DNA of 64,000 nucleotides from Hydrogenophilus sp. (GTDB lineage Bacteria > Pseudomonadota > Gammaproteobacteria > Burkholderiales > Thiobacillaceae). Positions 50,976 through 61,881 of this stretch are shown here, piece by piece. The position numbers were made by a program, and so were the translations under genes. The stretch is taken from NCBI GenBank assembly GCA_020725265.1, contig DYFK01000008.1, positions 87,846 through 151,845 of the forward strand. Direction: 5' to 3'. Each line of letters begins with the position of its first letter. The stretch's first letter is position 1. Under the pieces are notes generated by a model. The model was not told the DNA's origin. It worked only from the letters and a program-made list of their open reading frames with translations, and searched no databases.

Positions 50976-51551
50976 ATGGAAGCCAGCGTTCCACCCAACC
51001 ATATCGTTCCGCCGTCCTCGGCCGCGCATCCGGACCTGGACTGGAGCCAGGTGCGCGAAACCATCCTGATGCTCAATCTGGCGGTCGCCCAGATCGAACT
51101 GGCGTTGCGCGATTCCAACGGCTCGGTCGATGTCCTCACCGATTCGTTCACCGGCATGTACGGCAACCTGATGGCGCTGGTGGAGGCCGCCGGGGCGTTG
51201 CCGGATTCACCGGTGAAGGTGGCGATCGAGGAAAGCGGCGCCAGCGTCTCGCGCCAGATGAGCCAGGCCATCGTCGCCTTCCAGTTCTACGACCGCATGA
51301 GCCAGCGCCTGACCCATGTCTGTCGTGGTCTGGACGAGCTCGGCGACATCGTCAGCAAACCCGAGCGACTCTACAGTCCGTTCGCCTGGCACGCCCTGCA
51401 ACAGAAAATCCGGGCCAAATACACGATGGAGGAAGAACGGGCGATGTTCGACGAAGTCGTGCGCACCGGCGATGTCCAGGCCGCCCTCCAGCACTATGCC
51501 CGCGACCGCCAGGACCGGGCCGGCGGCGCTTCCGACGTCGAGCTGTTCTGA
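50976..51551 (+). CDS. CheZ-like putative phosphatase
   Basis: AIVAFQFYDRMSQRLTHV (D-x3-Q), C-terminal DVELF. Confidence 0.55.
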   Translation: MEASVPPNHIVPPSSAAHPDLDWSQVRETILMLNLAVAQIELALRDSNGSVDVLTDSFTGMYGNLMALVEAAGALPDSPVKVAIEESGASVSRQMSQAIVAFQFYDRMSQRLTHVCRGLDELGDIVSKPERLYSPFAWHALQQKIRAKYTMEEERAMFDEVVRTGDVQAALQHYARDRQDRAGGASDVELF

Positions 51552-51931
51552 TGTGGGTCACCGCGCTCGATCATGTCGTGCTGACGGTGGCCGATGTCGA
51601 GGCCAGCGCCGCGTTCTACCAGCGCGTGCTCGGCCTGGAACGGGTGGATTTCGGCGCCGGCCGGGTCGCGCTGCGATTCGGCGACCAGAAGATCAACCTG
51701 CATCCGGCCGCGCACCCGCTGGCGCCGCACGCCAGCCGGCCGACACCGGGAGCCGCCGATCTCTGTTTCGTCAGCGCCTTGCCGGTGGCGGCCTGGTTGG
51801 TCCGCCTGGCGGCGGCCGGCGTCGCCGTCGAGGCCGGGCCGGTGCAGCGCACCGGCGCGCGCGGCGCCATGATTTCGCTGTATTTCCGTGATCCGGATGG
51901 CAACCTGATCGAGGTCGCCGAGTATCCCTGA
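51551..51931 (+). CDS. VOC-superfamily protein
   Basis: LDHVVLTVADVEASAAFYQRVLGL...ISLYFRDPDGNLIEVAEY. Confidence 0.92.
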   Translation: MWVTALDHVVLTVADVEASAAFYQRVLGLERVDFGAGRVALRFGDQKINLHPAAHPLAPHASRPTPGAADLCFVSALPVAAWLVRLAAAGVAVEAGPVQRTGARGAMISLYFRDPDGNLIEVAEYP

Positions 51932-51966
51932 CGCCTAAGGCACGCGCCGCCGAGCGGCCGCCAGCC

Positions 51967-52410
51967 ATGTACAAGATTCCCGTTTCCGTCCTGGTCGTCA
52001 TCCATAGCCCGGATGCCCGCGTGCTGCTGCTGGAGCGCGCCGACGCGCCCGGCTACTGGCAGTCGGTGACCGGCAGCCAGGATGCCGGCGAGTCCTTGCG
52101 CGAGACCGCGATCCGCGAGGTGGCCGAGGAAACCGGCCTGGACGCGGAGGCGCACGCGCTGACCGACTGGGGCATCGAGAACCGCTACGAGATTTTCGAA
52201 CGCTGGCGGCACCGCTACGCGCCCGGTGTCACGCACAACACCGAGCACGTGTTCGGCCTGTGTCTGCCTGAACCGGTGACGGTGAGGCTGGCGCCGCGCG
52301 AGCATTTGGCCCAGGTCTGGCTGCCCTGGCGGGAGGCGGCCGAGCGGTGTTTTTCCTGGAGCAACGCGGCGGCGATCCGCCGGCTTGGCGCCGGCCCGGC
52401 CGAATCCTGA
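51967..52410 (+). CDS. nudB: Nudix hydrolase (dihydroneopterin triphosphate diphosphatase-like)
   Basis: GSQDAGESLRETAIREVAEETGL Nudix box. Confidence 0.88.
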   Translation: MYKIPVSVLVVIHSPDARVLLLERADAPGYWQSVTGSQDAGESLRETAIREVAEETGLDAEAHALTDWGIENRYEIFERWRHRYAPGVTHNTEHVFGLCLPEPVTVRLAPREHLAQVWLPWREAAERCFSWSNAAAIRRLGAGPAES

Positions 52411-52423
52411 TTCCGGGGCCGCG

Positions 52424-53167
52424 CTACAGCGTCCGCGCCACCACCCAGGCCTCGACCTCGACGGCGCCGGCCCGACGCGCTTCGCGCGCGAGTTCGTCGA
52501 GGCTGGCGCCGCTGGTCATGACGTCGTCGACCAGCGCGACCCGGCGGCCGGCCAGATCGATCCGGCATTCGAAGGCGCCGCGCAGGTTGCGGCGCCGGCC
52601 GGCCAGATCCAGGCCGGCTTGCGGCGGTGTGTCGCGTACGCGCCGGCAGGCGTCCGGCCGCCAGGCGATGCCGGTGGCCGCGGCCAGACGGCGACCGATC
52701 TCGATGGCCTGGTTGAAGCCGCGTTCGGCCAGGCGTTTCGGATGCAGGGGCATGGGCAGGATCAGGTCGGGCGGCCCGGCGTCGATCGGTTGGTTCGCCC
52801 GCGCGTCGGTCAGCATGTCGGCCAACAGCACGGCGAGCAGATCGGCGATGGCGAGACGGCCCCCGTATTTGCAGGCTTGCACCAGCGCATCGAGCGGGAA
52901 ATCGTAGGCCAGCGCGGCGCGCGCGCGGGTGAAGGCGGGAGGCCGTCGCAAACAGTGGCCACACACCTGGCCGGTGGCCGATGGCAACGCGCAGACCGGG
53001 CAGCGCGCGGTCGGCAAGCGCGGCAGGTCGGCCAGACAGTCGGCGCAGATCAGGGCGTGGCTGTGCCCGCCATGGGTTGCCGCCGCGCACAGCAGACACG
53101 CTTGCGGTAGCCGCCTTTGAATAAATTTCACGCACTTGTTCAAAACATCGTTGTTCAAAATTGACAT
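52424..53167 (-). CDS. comF: ComF-family phosphoribosyltransferase-like protein
   Basis: CLLCAA...CADCLADLP...CPVCALP...CGHC; RVALVDDVMTSGASLDELA. Confidence 0.92.
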   Translation of the reverse strand: MSILNNDVLNKCVKFIQRRLPQACLLCAAATHGGHSHALICADCLADLPRLPTARCPVCALPSATGQVCGHCLRRPPAFTRARAALAYDFPLDALVQACKYGGRLAIADLLAVLLADMLTDARANQPIDAGPPDLILPMPLHPKRLAERGFNQAIEIGRRLAAATGIAWRPDACRRVRDTPPQAGLDLAGRRRNLRGAFECRIDLAGRRVALVDDVMTSGASLDELAREARRAGAVEVEAWVVARTL

Positions 53168-53222
53168 GTCTGGCGCCCTCCCGCACCATCGCCGGCTCGC
53201 TTCGCACCCTGACGGATTGATC

Positions 53223-53669
53223 ATGGCGGAAACCCGGATTCTCACGGCCGCGTCCTGCAAGCTCAGCGCACGGCTCTTCAACATGCTGGCGGTCGCCACC
53301 ACGCTGCTGGCGGCGTCGCTGTTCGGCCTCGGGCAACTGATCGCCGACAAGAAGATGGCCTTTTTGCCGATGGCGATGTCGCTGCCGCCGATCATGATCT
53401 GGCTGGCGGCCTCCATCTTCGTCTATGCCTCGATCGCGCACCACCCCGACCTGACCGTGCGCCATTACAACAAGTGGGCCGGTTACCGCTATTACGCGGT
53501 GGTCGGCACCCTGACCATCCTGTCCAACGATCTTGCCCAGTTGCCCACCGGCTGGACCGGCGTCTGGGGGTTGATGCTGCTGGCGCTGATTCCGTGGGCG
53601 CTGTTCGACATCTGGAAAGCCGGCAAGGAAGACTGGCGTGACATCACGATCGAAAAGGAAGCGCATTGA
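53223..53669 (+). CDS. Small multi-TM hypothetical protein
   Basis: Several hydrophobic helices; 4-nt overlap with the bioB ORF. Confidence 0.75.
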   Translation: MAETRILTAASCKLSARLFNMLAVATTLLAASLFGLGQLIADKKMAFLPMAMSLPPIMIWLAASIFVYASIAHHPDLTVRHYNKWAGYRYYAVVGTLTILSNDLAQLPTGWTGVWGLMLLALIPWALFDIWKAGKEDWRDITIEKEAH

Positions 53670-54694
53670 TGAGTGATCTTTCGCAAGCCCGGGCCGGCGT
53701 GGCCCGGCATTGGAGCCTGGCCGAGGTCGAGGCGCTGTTCGCGCTGCCATTCAACGACCTGATGTTCCAGGCGCAGACCGTGCACCGCCAACATTTCGAC
53801 GCCAACGCGGTGCAGTTGTCGACGCTGCTGTCGATCAAGACCGGCGGCTGTTCCGAGGATTGCGGCTATTGCTCGCAGTCGGCGCGTCACGACACCGGCC
53901 TGGAGCGCGAGAAACTGATGGAAGTCGACGAAGTGGTCGCCGCCGCGCGCGCCGCCAGGGACGCCGGCGCCACCCGGTTCTGCATGGGCGCGGCCTGGCG
54001 CGGCCCCAAGGACAAGGATCTCGACGCGGTCGCCGGGATGGTGCGCGAGGTCAAGGCGCTCGGTCTGGAGACCTGTGTCACCCTGGGCATGCTCAAGCCC
54101 GGCCAGGCCGAGGCACTGAAGGCGGCCGGCCTGGATTACTACAACCACAATCTTGATACCGCCTCCGAGTTCTACGGCCAGGTCGTCACCACCCACACTC
54201 ATGCCGATCGGCTGGACACCCTGGCCAAGGTGCGCGACGCCGGCATCCACGTCTGTTGCGGCGGCATCGTCGGCATGGGCGAATCGCGCCGGGTGCGCGC
54301 CGGCCTGATCCTGGAACTGGCCAACCTCGACCCGCAGCCGGAATCGGTGCCGATCAACATGCTGGTGAAGGTGCCGGGCACGCCGCTCGCCGACGCTGCC
54401 GAACAGGGGGGCGAGGGGGCATTGAATGGCGATCTCGACCCGTTCGAATTCGTGCGCACCATCGCCGTCGCCCGCGTCACCATGCCGGCCTCGCACGTAC
54501 GCCTGTCGGCCGGCCGGCATGAATTGGGCGAGGGCGTGCAGGCGCTGTGTTTCCTGGCCGGCGCCAATTCCATCTTCCACGGCGACAAGCTGCTCACCAC
54601 CGGCAATCCGGACGTGACCGCCGATCAGGCGCTGTTCGCCAGGCTGGGCTTGCGCGCCGAGCCGGTGAGCGGACGGCGCTGCGCCGGACATTGA
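53669..54694 (+). CDS. bioB: Biotin synthase
   Basis: [36 protein letters not shown]. Confidence 0.97.
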   Translation: MSDLSQARAGVARHWSLAEVEALFALPFNDLMFQAQTVHRQHFDANAVQLSTLLSIKTGGCSEDCGYCSQSARHDTGLEREKLMEVDEVVAAARAARDAGATRFCMGAAWRGPKDKDLDAVAGMVREVKALGLETCVTLGMLKPGQAEALKAAGLDYYNHNLDTASEFYGQVVTTHTHADRLDTLAKVRDAGIHVCCGGIVGMGESRRVRAGLILELANLDPQPESVPINMLVKVPGTPLADAAEQGGEGALNGDLDPFEFVRTIAVARVTMPASHVRLSAGRHELGEGVQALCFLAGANSIFHGDKLLTTGNPDVTADQALFARLGLRAEPVSGRRCAGH

Positions 54695-54743
54695 CCAGGG
54701 CAGCCCCGTCCGCGCGCGGGCATGGCCGACGCGAGCGCGCCGC

Positions 54744-55907
54744 ATGACGCCTGATCGCATTGCCGCCGCGTTGTCGGAACTCGCGGAACTCGGACTCGCG
54801 CGCCGACGCCACGTGCTGGACGGCGCCCAGGGCGCCCGCGTGAGCCTGGATGGCCGCGCCTGCCTGTCGTTCGCCAGCAACGATTACCTTGGCCTGGCCG
54901 GTCATGCCGACGTCGCCCGCGCCGCCATCGCGGCGATCGAACGGGTCGGCGTCGGCGCCGGCGCGGCGCATCTGCTGACCGGCCATCACCGGCTGCATCA
55001 CGATCTGGAAACCCGTCTGGCCGGCTTCGTCGGCCTGCCGGCGGCCTTGCTGTTCTCGACCGGCTACATGGCCAGTCTGGGCGTGCTGCCGGCCTTGCTG
55101 GACCGCCATGCCGAAGTGTTCGAGGATCGTCTCAACCATGCCTCGCTGATCGACGGCGCGATCCTGGCGCGCGCGCGGCTGACCCGCTATCCGCATCTCG
55201 ACCTGGACTGGCTGGACCGCAAGCTCGGCGAGAGCACGGCGTCCACCAGACTGATCGCCACCGATACCGTGTTCAGCATGGACGGCGACCTGGCGCCGGT
55301 GCCGGCGCTGCTGGAACTGGCGGAAAAGCACGATGCCTGGCTGTATCTCGACGATGCCCACGGCTTTGGCGTGCTCGGCGACCAGGGGCGCGGCATCCTC
55401 GAACATGCCGGGCTGGCGTCGCCGCCGCGCCGCCTGATCTATCTCGCCACCCTGGGCAAGGCGGCCGGCGTCGCCGGCGCCTTCGTCGCCGGCTCGACGG
55501 AGCTGGTGGAATGGCTGGTCAACCGGGCGCGCACCTGGATCTACACCACCGCCCAGCCGCCGTTGCTGGCGGCGGCGGTCGGTGCCAGCCTGGATCTGAT
55601 CGCCGGCGAGCCCTGGCGCCGTCGGCATCTGCGGGCGCTGATCGCCCGGTTCAGGGCCGGCGTCGCCGATCTGCCATGGCCGTCGCCGGTTTCCGATACA
55701 CCGATCCAGCCGTTGCTGGTGGGGACCAGCCAAGCCGCCGTGGCGCTGGCGGAGGGGCTGCGCGCGCGCGCCATCCTGGCGCCGGCGATCCGGCCGCCGA
55801 CGGTGCCCCATGGCGAAGCGCGCCTGCGCGTATCGCTATCCGCCGCGCACACGCCGGACGATGTCGACGAACTGCTGGCCGCGTTGCGCGAGCTGGCGCG
55901 CGGGTGA
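54744..55907 (+). CDS. bioF: 8-amino-7-oxononanoate synthase
   Basis: FASNDYLGLAGH, DDAHGFGVLGDQGRGI, YLATLGKAAGVAGAFVAGS. Confidence 0.96.
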   Translation: MTPDRIAAALSELAELGLARRRHVLDGAQGARVSLDGRACLSFASNDYLGLAGHADVARAAIAAIERVGVGAGAAHLLTGHHRLHHDLETRLAGFVGLPAALLFSTGYMASLGVLPALLDRHAEVFEDRLNHASLIDGAILARARLTRYPHLDLDWLDRKLGESTASTRLIATDTVFSMDGDLAPVPALLELAEKHDAWLYLDDAHGFGVLGDQGRGILEHAGLASPPRRLIYLATLGKAAGVAGAFVAGSTELVEWLVNRARTWIYTTAQPPLLAAAVGASLDLIAGEPWRRRHLRALIARFRAGVADLPWPSPVSDTPIQPLLVGTSQAAVALAEGLRARAILAPAIRPPTVPHGEARLRVSLSAAHTPDDVDELLAALRELARG

Positions 55908-55914
55908 GGTCGGA

Positions 55915-56655
55915 ATGGCGCATTCCCGGTCCACGCCCCCCCGCGTTTTCCTGCATGGTTGGGGCCTGCATGGCGGCATCTGGGCCGAGACCCTGGCCGC
56001 GCTGCCCGGCGCGGCGCCGGACCTGCCCGGCTACGGCGCCAGTCCGATGGTTGCCCCGTACCACGCCGAGACCCTGGCCGACGCGCTTGCCGTCGGCCTG
56101 GACGCGCCGGTGGAACTGATCGGCTGGTCGATGGGCGGCATGGTCGCGCTGGCGCTGGCGGCACGGCACCCGGACAAGGTGGCGCGGCTGGTGCTGGTCG
56201 GCGCCAGCCCGGCCTTCCTGCGTCGGCCGGACTGGCCGGACGGCCTGGACGCCGGCGTGCTGGCCGGTTTCGCCGCCGCCCTGCGCGACGATTACCGAGG
56301 CACGTTGCTACGTTTCCTGGCCTTGCAGGCACGTGGCGACGACGCCGCGCGCACGGTGATCGGTCGACTGCGCGAGACCGTGTTCGCGCGTGGCGAGCCG
56401 TCGCCGGCCACGCTCGCCGCTGGCCTGGAACTGCTCGCCAGCGTCGATCTGCGCGCGCTGGCGGCGCGCGTGCGTTGCCCGACCCTGGTCACGCACGGTG
56501 CCCACGATGGGCTGTGCCCACCCGGGGCCGGGCGTTGGCTGGCCGAGCACATTCCGGGCGCGCGTCTGGCCCTGCACGCCCATGCCGCGCACGCGCCGTT
56601 CCTGTCGCACCCCGACTGGTTCGCGCGTGAAATACGGGAGTTCGCCCATGGATGA
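55915..56655 (+). CDS. bioH: Pimeloyl-ACP methyl ester carboxylesterase
   Basis: VFLHGWGLHGGIW, LIGWSMGGMVALALA; position in bio operon. Confidence 0.92.
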   Translation: MAHSRSTPPRVFLHGWGLHGGIWAETLAALPGAAPDLPGYGASPMVAPYHAETLADALAVGLDAPVELIGWSMGGMVALALAARHPDKVARLVLVGASPAFLRRPDWPDGLDAGVLAGFAAALRDDYRGTLLRFLALQARGDDAARTVIGRLRETVFARGEPSPATLAAGLELLASVDLRALAARVRCPTLVTHGAHDGLCPPGAGRWLAEHIPGARLALHAHAAHAPFLSHPDWFAREIREFAHG

Positions 56656-57541
56656 AGCGCGCCGGCGCGCGATCCGGCGCGCGTTCGAGCGGGCCGCGAC
56701 CAGTTATGACCGGGCCGCGTTCCTGCAACAGGAAATCGCCCGGCGACTGGACGAGCATCTGGACGGCATGAAGATCGCGCCGGCCCGCGTTCTCGACATC
56801 GGTTGCGGTACCGGTTTCGGCGCCGGCCTGCTGCGCGCGCGTTATCCGGAGGCCACCGTCATCGGCCTCGACATCGCCGAATCCATGCTCCGGGAAGCGC
56901 GTCACCGGCACGGCGCGCGCGCCGGCTGGCGTGGCCTGCTGGCGCGGTTGCGGGGCACGGCCGAGCGTTTCGCGCCGGTGCGCGCGGACATGCGCGGCCT
57001 GCCGCTGGCGCGCGCGTGCTGCGACATGGCCTGGTCGAACCTGGCACTGCAATGGACCGACGATCTCGCCGCCACTTTCGCCGAAGTGCATCGGGTGCTG
57101 AGACCGGAAGGGTTGTTCCTGTTCGCCAGCTTCGGTCCCGATACCCTGACCGAATTACGCGCCGCGTCGGCGGATCTGGATGGCTACAACCACGTCAACC
57201 GCTTCGTCGACATGCATGACGTCGGCGACGCCCTGGTGCATGCCGGCTTCGCCAATCCGGTGATGGAGATGGAGCGCGTCACGCTGACCTACGCCGATCT
57301 GCCGGCGTTGCTGCGCGAGCTCAAGGCCATTGGCGCCGATACCGTGGTGGAGGGCCGGCGCGCCGGCCTGATGGGCAAGGCCACCTGGCGGCGCCTGAGC
57401 GCGAATTACGAGCGCTTCCGCCGCGACGACGGCCGTTTGCCGGCCACCTACGAGGTGGTCTACGGCCATGCCTGGGCGGTGCCCAGGCGAACCATCGAGG
57501 ACGGCCGCCAGATCATCGAGTTTCGCGGGCGCCCGAGGTAA
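56648..57541 (+). CDS. bioC: Malonyl-ACP O-methyltransferase
   Basis: FERAATSYDRAAFLQQEIARRL, VLDIGCGTGFGAGLLRARYP. Confidence 0.93.
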   Translation: MDEARRRAIRRAFERAATSYDRAAFLQQEIARRLDEHLDGMKIAPARVLDIGCGTGFGAGLLRARYPEATVIGLDIAESMLREARHRHGARAGWRGLLARLRGTAERFAPVRADMRGLPLARACCDMAWSNLALQWTDDLAATFAEVHRVLRPEGLFLFASFGPDTLTELRAASADLDGYNHVNRFVDMHDVGDALVHAGFANPVMEMERVTLTYADLPALLRELKAIGADTVVEGRRAGLMGKATWRRLSANYERFRRDDGRLPATYEVVYGHAWAVPRRTIEDGRQIIEFRGRPR

Positions 57542-57544
57542 CCG

Positions 57545-57572
57545 CCGCATCCGCCCGGTCGGGCGGATGCGG
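57545..57572. terminator. Bidirectional terminator-like hairpin
   Basis: Perfect 13-bp arms CCGCATCCGCCCG-GT-CGGGCGGATGCGG between convergent genes. Confidence 0.75.
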
Positions 57573-57583
57573 GGTGCCGGGAC

Positions 57584-57928
57584 CTAGCGAATCACGATCG
57601 GCGGCAGGTTGATGATCAGCGACGGTTCCGGCCCATACCGGTAATAGGTGGCGGGATGGTAGCCACGATAGCCGGGGTAGTAGGGCGGCGGGCCATAAAA
57701 GTACACGTGCTCGCGGACGATGGGGGGCCTGCTCGAGCGCCGTTCATCCCGCCAGCGTGGGGGAATGCCGCGGCGGTGATCGTCACGATCCCAGTGGCGT
57801 TGATGGTTCCAGGTCGGCGGTGGCGACGACCAGCGATGGTCGCGATCGAAATCGCGCGCCTGGGTGGCGGTCGACAGGGCCAGGACGGCGATGCCGAACA
57901 ACGTGCCGATCAGGGTATGCGTGCGCAT
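57584..57928 (-). CDS. Small secreted His/Arg/Tyr-rich hypothetical protein
   Basis: Signal peptide plus low-complexity DRDHRW, GYRGYHP. Confidence 0.6.
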   Translation of the reverse strand: MRTHTLIGTLFGIAVLALSTATQARDFDRDHRWSSPPPTWNHQRHWDRDDHRRGIPPRWRDERRSSRPPIVREHVYFYGPPPYYPGYRGYHPATYYRYGPEPSLIINLPPIVIR

Positions 57929-58117
57929 GATGGACTCCTTTCCTTGCTGGCGAGTCCCGCCGGATGGCGGTGGGCTGCTCATGCTTCATGCTAGGCGGAC
58001 GGCGCCGGTCGCCGGGTTTCAAGGCGTAACCATTTGTTACGGTGGCCCGGTTTTTCCCGATGGCGTCGCCGAAGTACCATCCCATATTCACGCCGCCAAC
58101 CCAACCTGGAGTCCGCA

Positions 58118-59755
58118 ATGCCGCACCCGCTCGCCGGCCAGCCCGCGCCCGCCGAATCCCTGACCGACATCGTCGCGCTGCTGCGCGCCTATCATGAAGC
58201 GCCGGACCCGGCCGACCCCGCCCAGCGGGTGGCGTTCGGCACCAGCGGCCATCGTGGCAGCGCGCTCGCCGGCGGCTTCAACGAGGCGCACATCCTGGCC
58301 ATCGTCCAGGCGGTTTGCGAGTACCGCGCCGGCCAGGGCATCGACGGTCCGCTGTTCCTGGGCATGGATACCCATGCCCTGTCGGCGCCGGCGCAGGCCA
58401 CGGCGCTGGCGGTGCTCGCCGCCAACGGTGTCGAGACCCGTTACCAGCGCGACGGCGGCTACACGCCGACGCCAGTGATTTCACACGCCATCCTGGCGCA
58501 CAACCGCGAATCCGGCGCCCGCCGCGCGGATGGCATCGTCATCACGCCGTCCCACAATCCGCCGCGCGATGGCGGCATCAAGTACAACCCGCCGCATGGC
58601 GGGCCGGCCGATACCGACGCCACCGGCTGGATCGAGCGGCGCGCCAACGCGCTGATGGAAACGGGCAATCGCGAGGTACGCCGGCTGCCGCTGGAACAGG
58701 CGCTGGCGGCGTCCTGCGCGCGCGCGATTGATTTCGTCATGCCCTATGTCGAGGATCTGGAAAACGTCATCGACATGGCCGCGATCCGCGCCGCCGGCCC
58801 GCGCATCGGCGTCGATCCGCTCGGTGGCGCGGCGGTCGCCTACTGGGCACCGATCGCGGAGAAATACGGATTGAACATCGAGGTGGTGAATCCGAAGGTG
58901 GACCCGGCCTTCGCCTTCATGACCCTGGATCACGACGGCAAGATCCGCATGGACTGTTCCAGTCCGTACGCGATGGCCAGCCTGGTCGGTCTGAAGGACC
59001 GGTTCGACATCGCCTGGGGCAACGACGCCGACGTCGACCGTCACGGCATCGTCACGCCCTCGGTCGGTCTGCTCAATCCCAACCACTATCTGGCGGTCGC
59101 CATCCGTTACCTGCTCGGCCACCGGCCCGGCTGGCCGGCCGACGCGGCGGTCGGCAAGACCCTGGTGTCGAGCGGCCTGATCGACCGGGTGGTGGCATCG
59201 CTCGGACGCCGGCTGATGGAAGTGCCGGTCGGCTTCAAGTGGTTCTCGCCCGGTCTGCTCGACGGTTCGATCTGTTTCGGCGGCGAGGAGAGCGCCGGCG
59301 CCAGTTTCCTGCGCCGTGATGGCACGGTCTGGACCACCGACAAGGACGGCATCATCCTCGGCCTGCTGGCGGCGGAGATCACCGCCGTCACCGGCAAGGA
59401 CCCGGGCCGGCACTACCAGGAACTCACCGCCGAGCACGGCACGCCTTGCTACGTGCGCATCGACGCGCCGGCGACGCCGGCGCAGAAGGCGGCGTTCAAG
59501 GGACTGACCGGCGAGCGGGTCGGCGCCGCGACCCTGGCCGGCGATCCGATCACCGCGCGTCTGACCCGGGCGCCCGGCAACGACGCGCCGATCGGCGGCC
59601 TCAAGGTGACCACCGACCACGGCTGGTTCGCGGCGCGGCCGTCCGGCACCGAGGATATCTACAAGCTGTACGCGGAAAGCTTCCTGAGCGAGGCGCACCT
59701 GGCCGAGATCGTCTCGGAGGCGCAAGGGATTGTCAGCGACGCGCTGGCGGGATGA
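58118..59755 (+). CDS. pgm: Alpha-D-phosphohexomutase (phosphoglucomutase)
   Basis: [68 protein letters not shown]. Confidence 0.95.
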   Translation: MPHPLAGQPAPAESLTDIVALLRAYHEAPDPADPAQRVAFGTSGHRGSALAGGFNEAHILAIVQAVCEYRAGQGIDGPLFLGMDTHALSAPAQATALAVLAANGVETRYQRDGGYTPTPVISHAILAHNRESGARRADGIVITPSHNPPRDGGIKYNPPHGGPADTDATGWIERRANALMETGNREVRRLPLEQALAASCARAIDFVMPYVEDLENVIDMAAIRAAGPRIGVDPLGGAAVAYWAPIAEKYGLNIEVVNPKVDPAFAFMTLDHDGKIRMDCSSPYAMASLVGLKDRFDIAWGNDADVDRHGIVTPSVGLLNPNHYLAVAIRYLLGHRPGWPADAAVGKTLVSSGLIDRVVASLGRRLMEVPVGFKWFSPGLLDGSICFGGEESAGASFLRRDGTVWTTDKDGIILGLLAAEITAVTGKDPGRHYQELTAEHGTPCYVRIDAPATPAQKAAFKGLTGERVGAATLAGDPITARLTRAPGNDAPIGGLKVTTDHGWFAARPSGTEDIYKLYAESFLSEAHLAEIVSEAQGIVSDALAG

Positions 59756-59770
59756 GGACGCGAGCACCGC

Positions 59771-59795
59771 GGCCCGGGGCATGGCGCCCCGGGCC
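59771..59795. terminator. Terminator-like hairpin GGCCCGGGGC-ATGGC-GCCCCGGGCC
   Basis: Perfect 10-bp arms between convergent genes. Confidence 0.7.
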
Positions 59796-59803
59796 GGTCG
59801 GGT

Positions 59804-60481
59804 TTACTTGCAGTGCGATTTGGCGGGCGCGACCAGACGCGACATGTAGTCGCTGACCGCATCGATGTCCTGGTCGGAATACGGCTTGATCACCTTGACC
59901 ATTTCGGCGTTGGCGTTGCGCCGGCCAAGATCACGGCTTTCCACCGACTCCCGGCGCAGATAGGCGTAGTGCTGACCGGCCACGACCGGATAGAAGCGGG
60001 CGGCGTCGCCTTCGCCCTGATCGCCGTGGCAACTGGCGCAATCGCGTTGATACAGGGTCTTGCCACGCGCCAGATCGCGGCCACTGCCCTTGCCATTCTC
60101 GGTCGGCGTCGGCAGACAGCTCAGATAGGTGGCGATGTGGGTGATCTGGCCACCGGGCACGGTGTCTTCCTCGATGAACGGATCCATCTTGTGGCTGTCG
60201 CGGCGGCCGGCGCGCACGTCGAGTACCTGTTTTACCAGCACCGAGGCATGCTGGCCGGCCAGTTGCGGGTAGATGCCATCGGTGCGGCCACCGCCGTCGG
60301 CCTTGTGGCAACCCCGGCAGGTCCGGTAGGCGGTTTCGCCCTTGGCGCGGTCGCCGGGCGCGGCCAGCGCGGCGATCAGGTTGCCGTCCGGGCAGGGTGA
60401 AGCGGCTGGCGCGGTCGGCTGGGCCGAGACGGGCAGGGTGGTCAAGCCAAGCAATATCAGGGGGAGCAGGTTGCGTTTCAT
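59804..60481 (-). CDS. Di-heme cytochrome c (c4-like)
   Basis: CRGCHKADGGG and CASCHGDQGEG; signal peptide. Confidence 0.9.
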   Translation of the reverse strand: MKRNLLPLILLGLTTLPVSAQPTAPAASPCPDGNLIAALAAPGDRAKGETAYRTCRGCHKADGGGRTDGIYPQLAGQHASVLVKQVLDVRAGRRDSHKMDPFIEEDTVPGGQITHIATYLSCLPTPTENGKGSGRDLARGKTLYQRDCASCHGDQGEGDAARFYPVVAGQHYAYLRRESVESRDLGRRNANAEMVKVIKPYSDQDIDAVSDYMSRLVAPAKSHCK

Positions 60482-60494
60482 GGTCGGTTGGTCC

Positions 60495-61112
60495 TCAGGG
60501 CATGCTGGCCAGGTATTCGGCGAGGGCGAGGGTTTCTTCCTCGCTCAGACGGCTGGCGATGGTGCGCATCACGCGCTTGCCGTTCATCCGCTTGTTGCCG
60601 GCGTACAGCTTGAACTGTTCCAGCGTGTAGTCGACGTGCTGGCTGGCGATGCGTGGGAAGCCACCGTTGTTGGCGCCGGCGCCGTTGGCCTCGTGGCAGG
60701 AGTCGCAGGATGGCACGCCGCTATCGGGATTGCCCTCGAAGTACAGCTTCTTGCCACGCGTCAGCAGCTCCGGCCGGGTGACCGTGCCGGGCGCCGGTTT
60801 CTGGGTGGAAAAATGCGCGGCGAGGTTGGCGATGTCGGCGTCGCTCAGGGACGCGGCGAACGGCGCCATCACCTCGCTGGCGCGTTTGCCGCTCTTGTAA
60901 TCCTGCAATTCCTTGGTCAGGTAACTGGGTTGCTGGCCGGCCAGATTGGGGAAGGTGGGCACCGGGCTGTTGCCGTCGGCGCCATGGCAGGCGGCGCAGA
61001 CATTGGTGGCGATCTCGGCGCCCTTGCCGGCGTCGGCCGCCGGGGCGCCGGCAGCCATTCCGAACAGGAGCAGGGCCAGGGTGGGGGCGGTCAGGCGTTG
61101 CGGGTATGTCAT
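60495..61112 (-). CDS. Di-heme cytochrome c (c4-like)
   Basis: CAACHGADGNS and CDSCHEANGAG; signal peptide. Confidence 0.9.
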   Translation of the reverse strand: MTYPQRLTAPTLALLLFGMAAGAPAADAGKGAEIATNVCAACHGADGNSPVPTFPNLAGQQPSYLTKELQDYKSGKRASEVMAPFAASLSDADIANLAAHFSTQKPAPGTVTRPELLTRGKKLYFEGNPDSGVPSCDSCHEANGAGANNGGFPRIASQHVDYTLEQFKLYAGNKRMNGKRVMRTIASRLSEEETLALAEYLASMP

Positions 61113-61221
61113 CGTGTCCTCATGGGTCATGCCAAGCCGGCGTAGCTTACAAGCGGGTATCACGGTCTGGCGGCGGACGACGCGGAATTCTTGTCCGGGA
61201 TCAAGAATTTCCCGCCTGTCT

Positions 61222-61881
61222 TCAGGGTGTTCTCGACTTGTGCAGTTTTTCCACCGCCCAGACCGCCGCTTCCACGCGCGAACGCAGGCCGAGCTTGCGC
61301 AGGATGTGCTTGACGTGGACCTTGACGGTACCTTCGGTGATGTCGAGTTCCTTGCCGATCACCTTGTTGCTGAGGCCGTTGGCGATCAGGTCGAGGATGC
61401 GCGTCTCCTGGTCGGTCAGCCCCGCTTCCAAAGGCGATCCGGGTTGTTGCTGGCGTCGCAGCGCGGCGGCGAGCAGGTGGGTGAGGGCATCGGAGACGAT
61501 GACCCGGCCGTGCGCCGCCGCTTCGATGTTCTCGACCATCCGCTCCGGCTCCATGTCCTTCAGCAGATAACCGTCGGCGCCGCCGCGCAGGGCCGCGACC
61601 AGATCGTCGGCCAGATCGGAGACCGTGATCATGACCACGCGGGTTTCCAGATCGGTGGCGCGGATCGCCTTGAGTACATCGAGGCCGCTCATGTCCTTCA
61701 TGTTCAGATCCAGGAGGAGCAGGTCGGGCCGGGCCTTCTTGACCAGCGCGATGCCTTCCCGGCCATTCGATGCCTCGCCGACGAAATCGAAACGCTCGGC
61801 GGCGTTCAGCAACTGAACCAGACCCCGCCGGAACAGCGGGTGGTCGTCAACGATGACGGTGCGGAATTTTCCTGGGCTCAT
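61222..61881 (-). CDS. narL: NarL-family response regulator
   Basis: VIVDDHPLFRRGLVQLL; LTDQETRILDLIANGLSNKVIGKELDITEGTVKVHVKHILRKLG. Confidence 0.92.
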   Translation of the reverse strand: MSPGKFRTVIVDDHPLFRRGLVQLLNAAERFDFVGEASNGREGIALVKKARPDLLLLDLNMKDMSGLDVLKAIRATDLETRVVMITVSDLADDLVAALRGGADGYLLKDMEPERMVENIEAAAHGRVIVSDALTHLLAAALRRQQQPGSPLEAGLTDQETRILDLIANGLSNKVIGKELDITEGTVKVHVKHILRKLGLRSRVEAAVWAVEKLHKSRTP

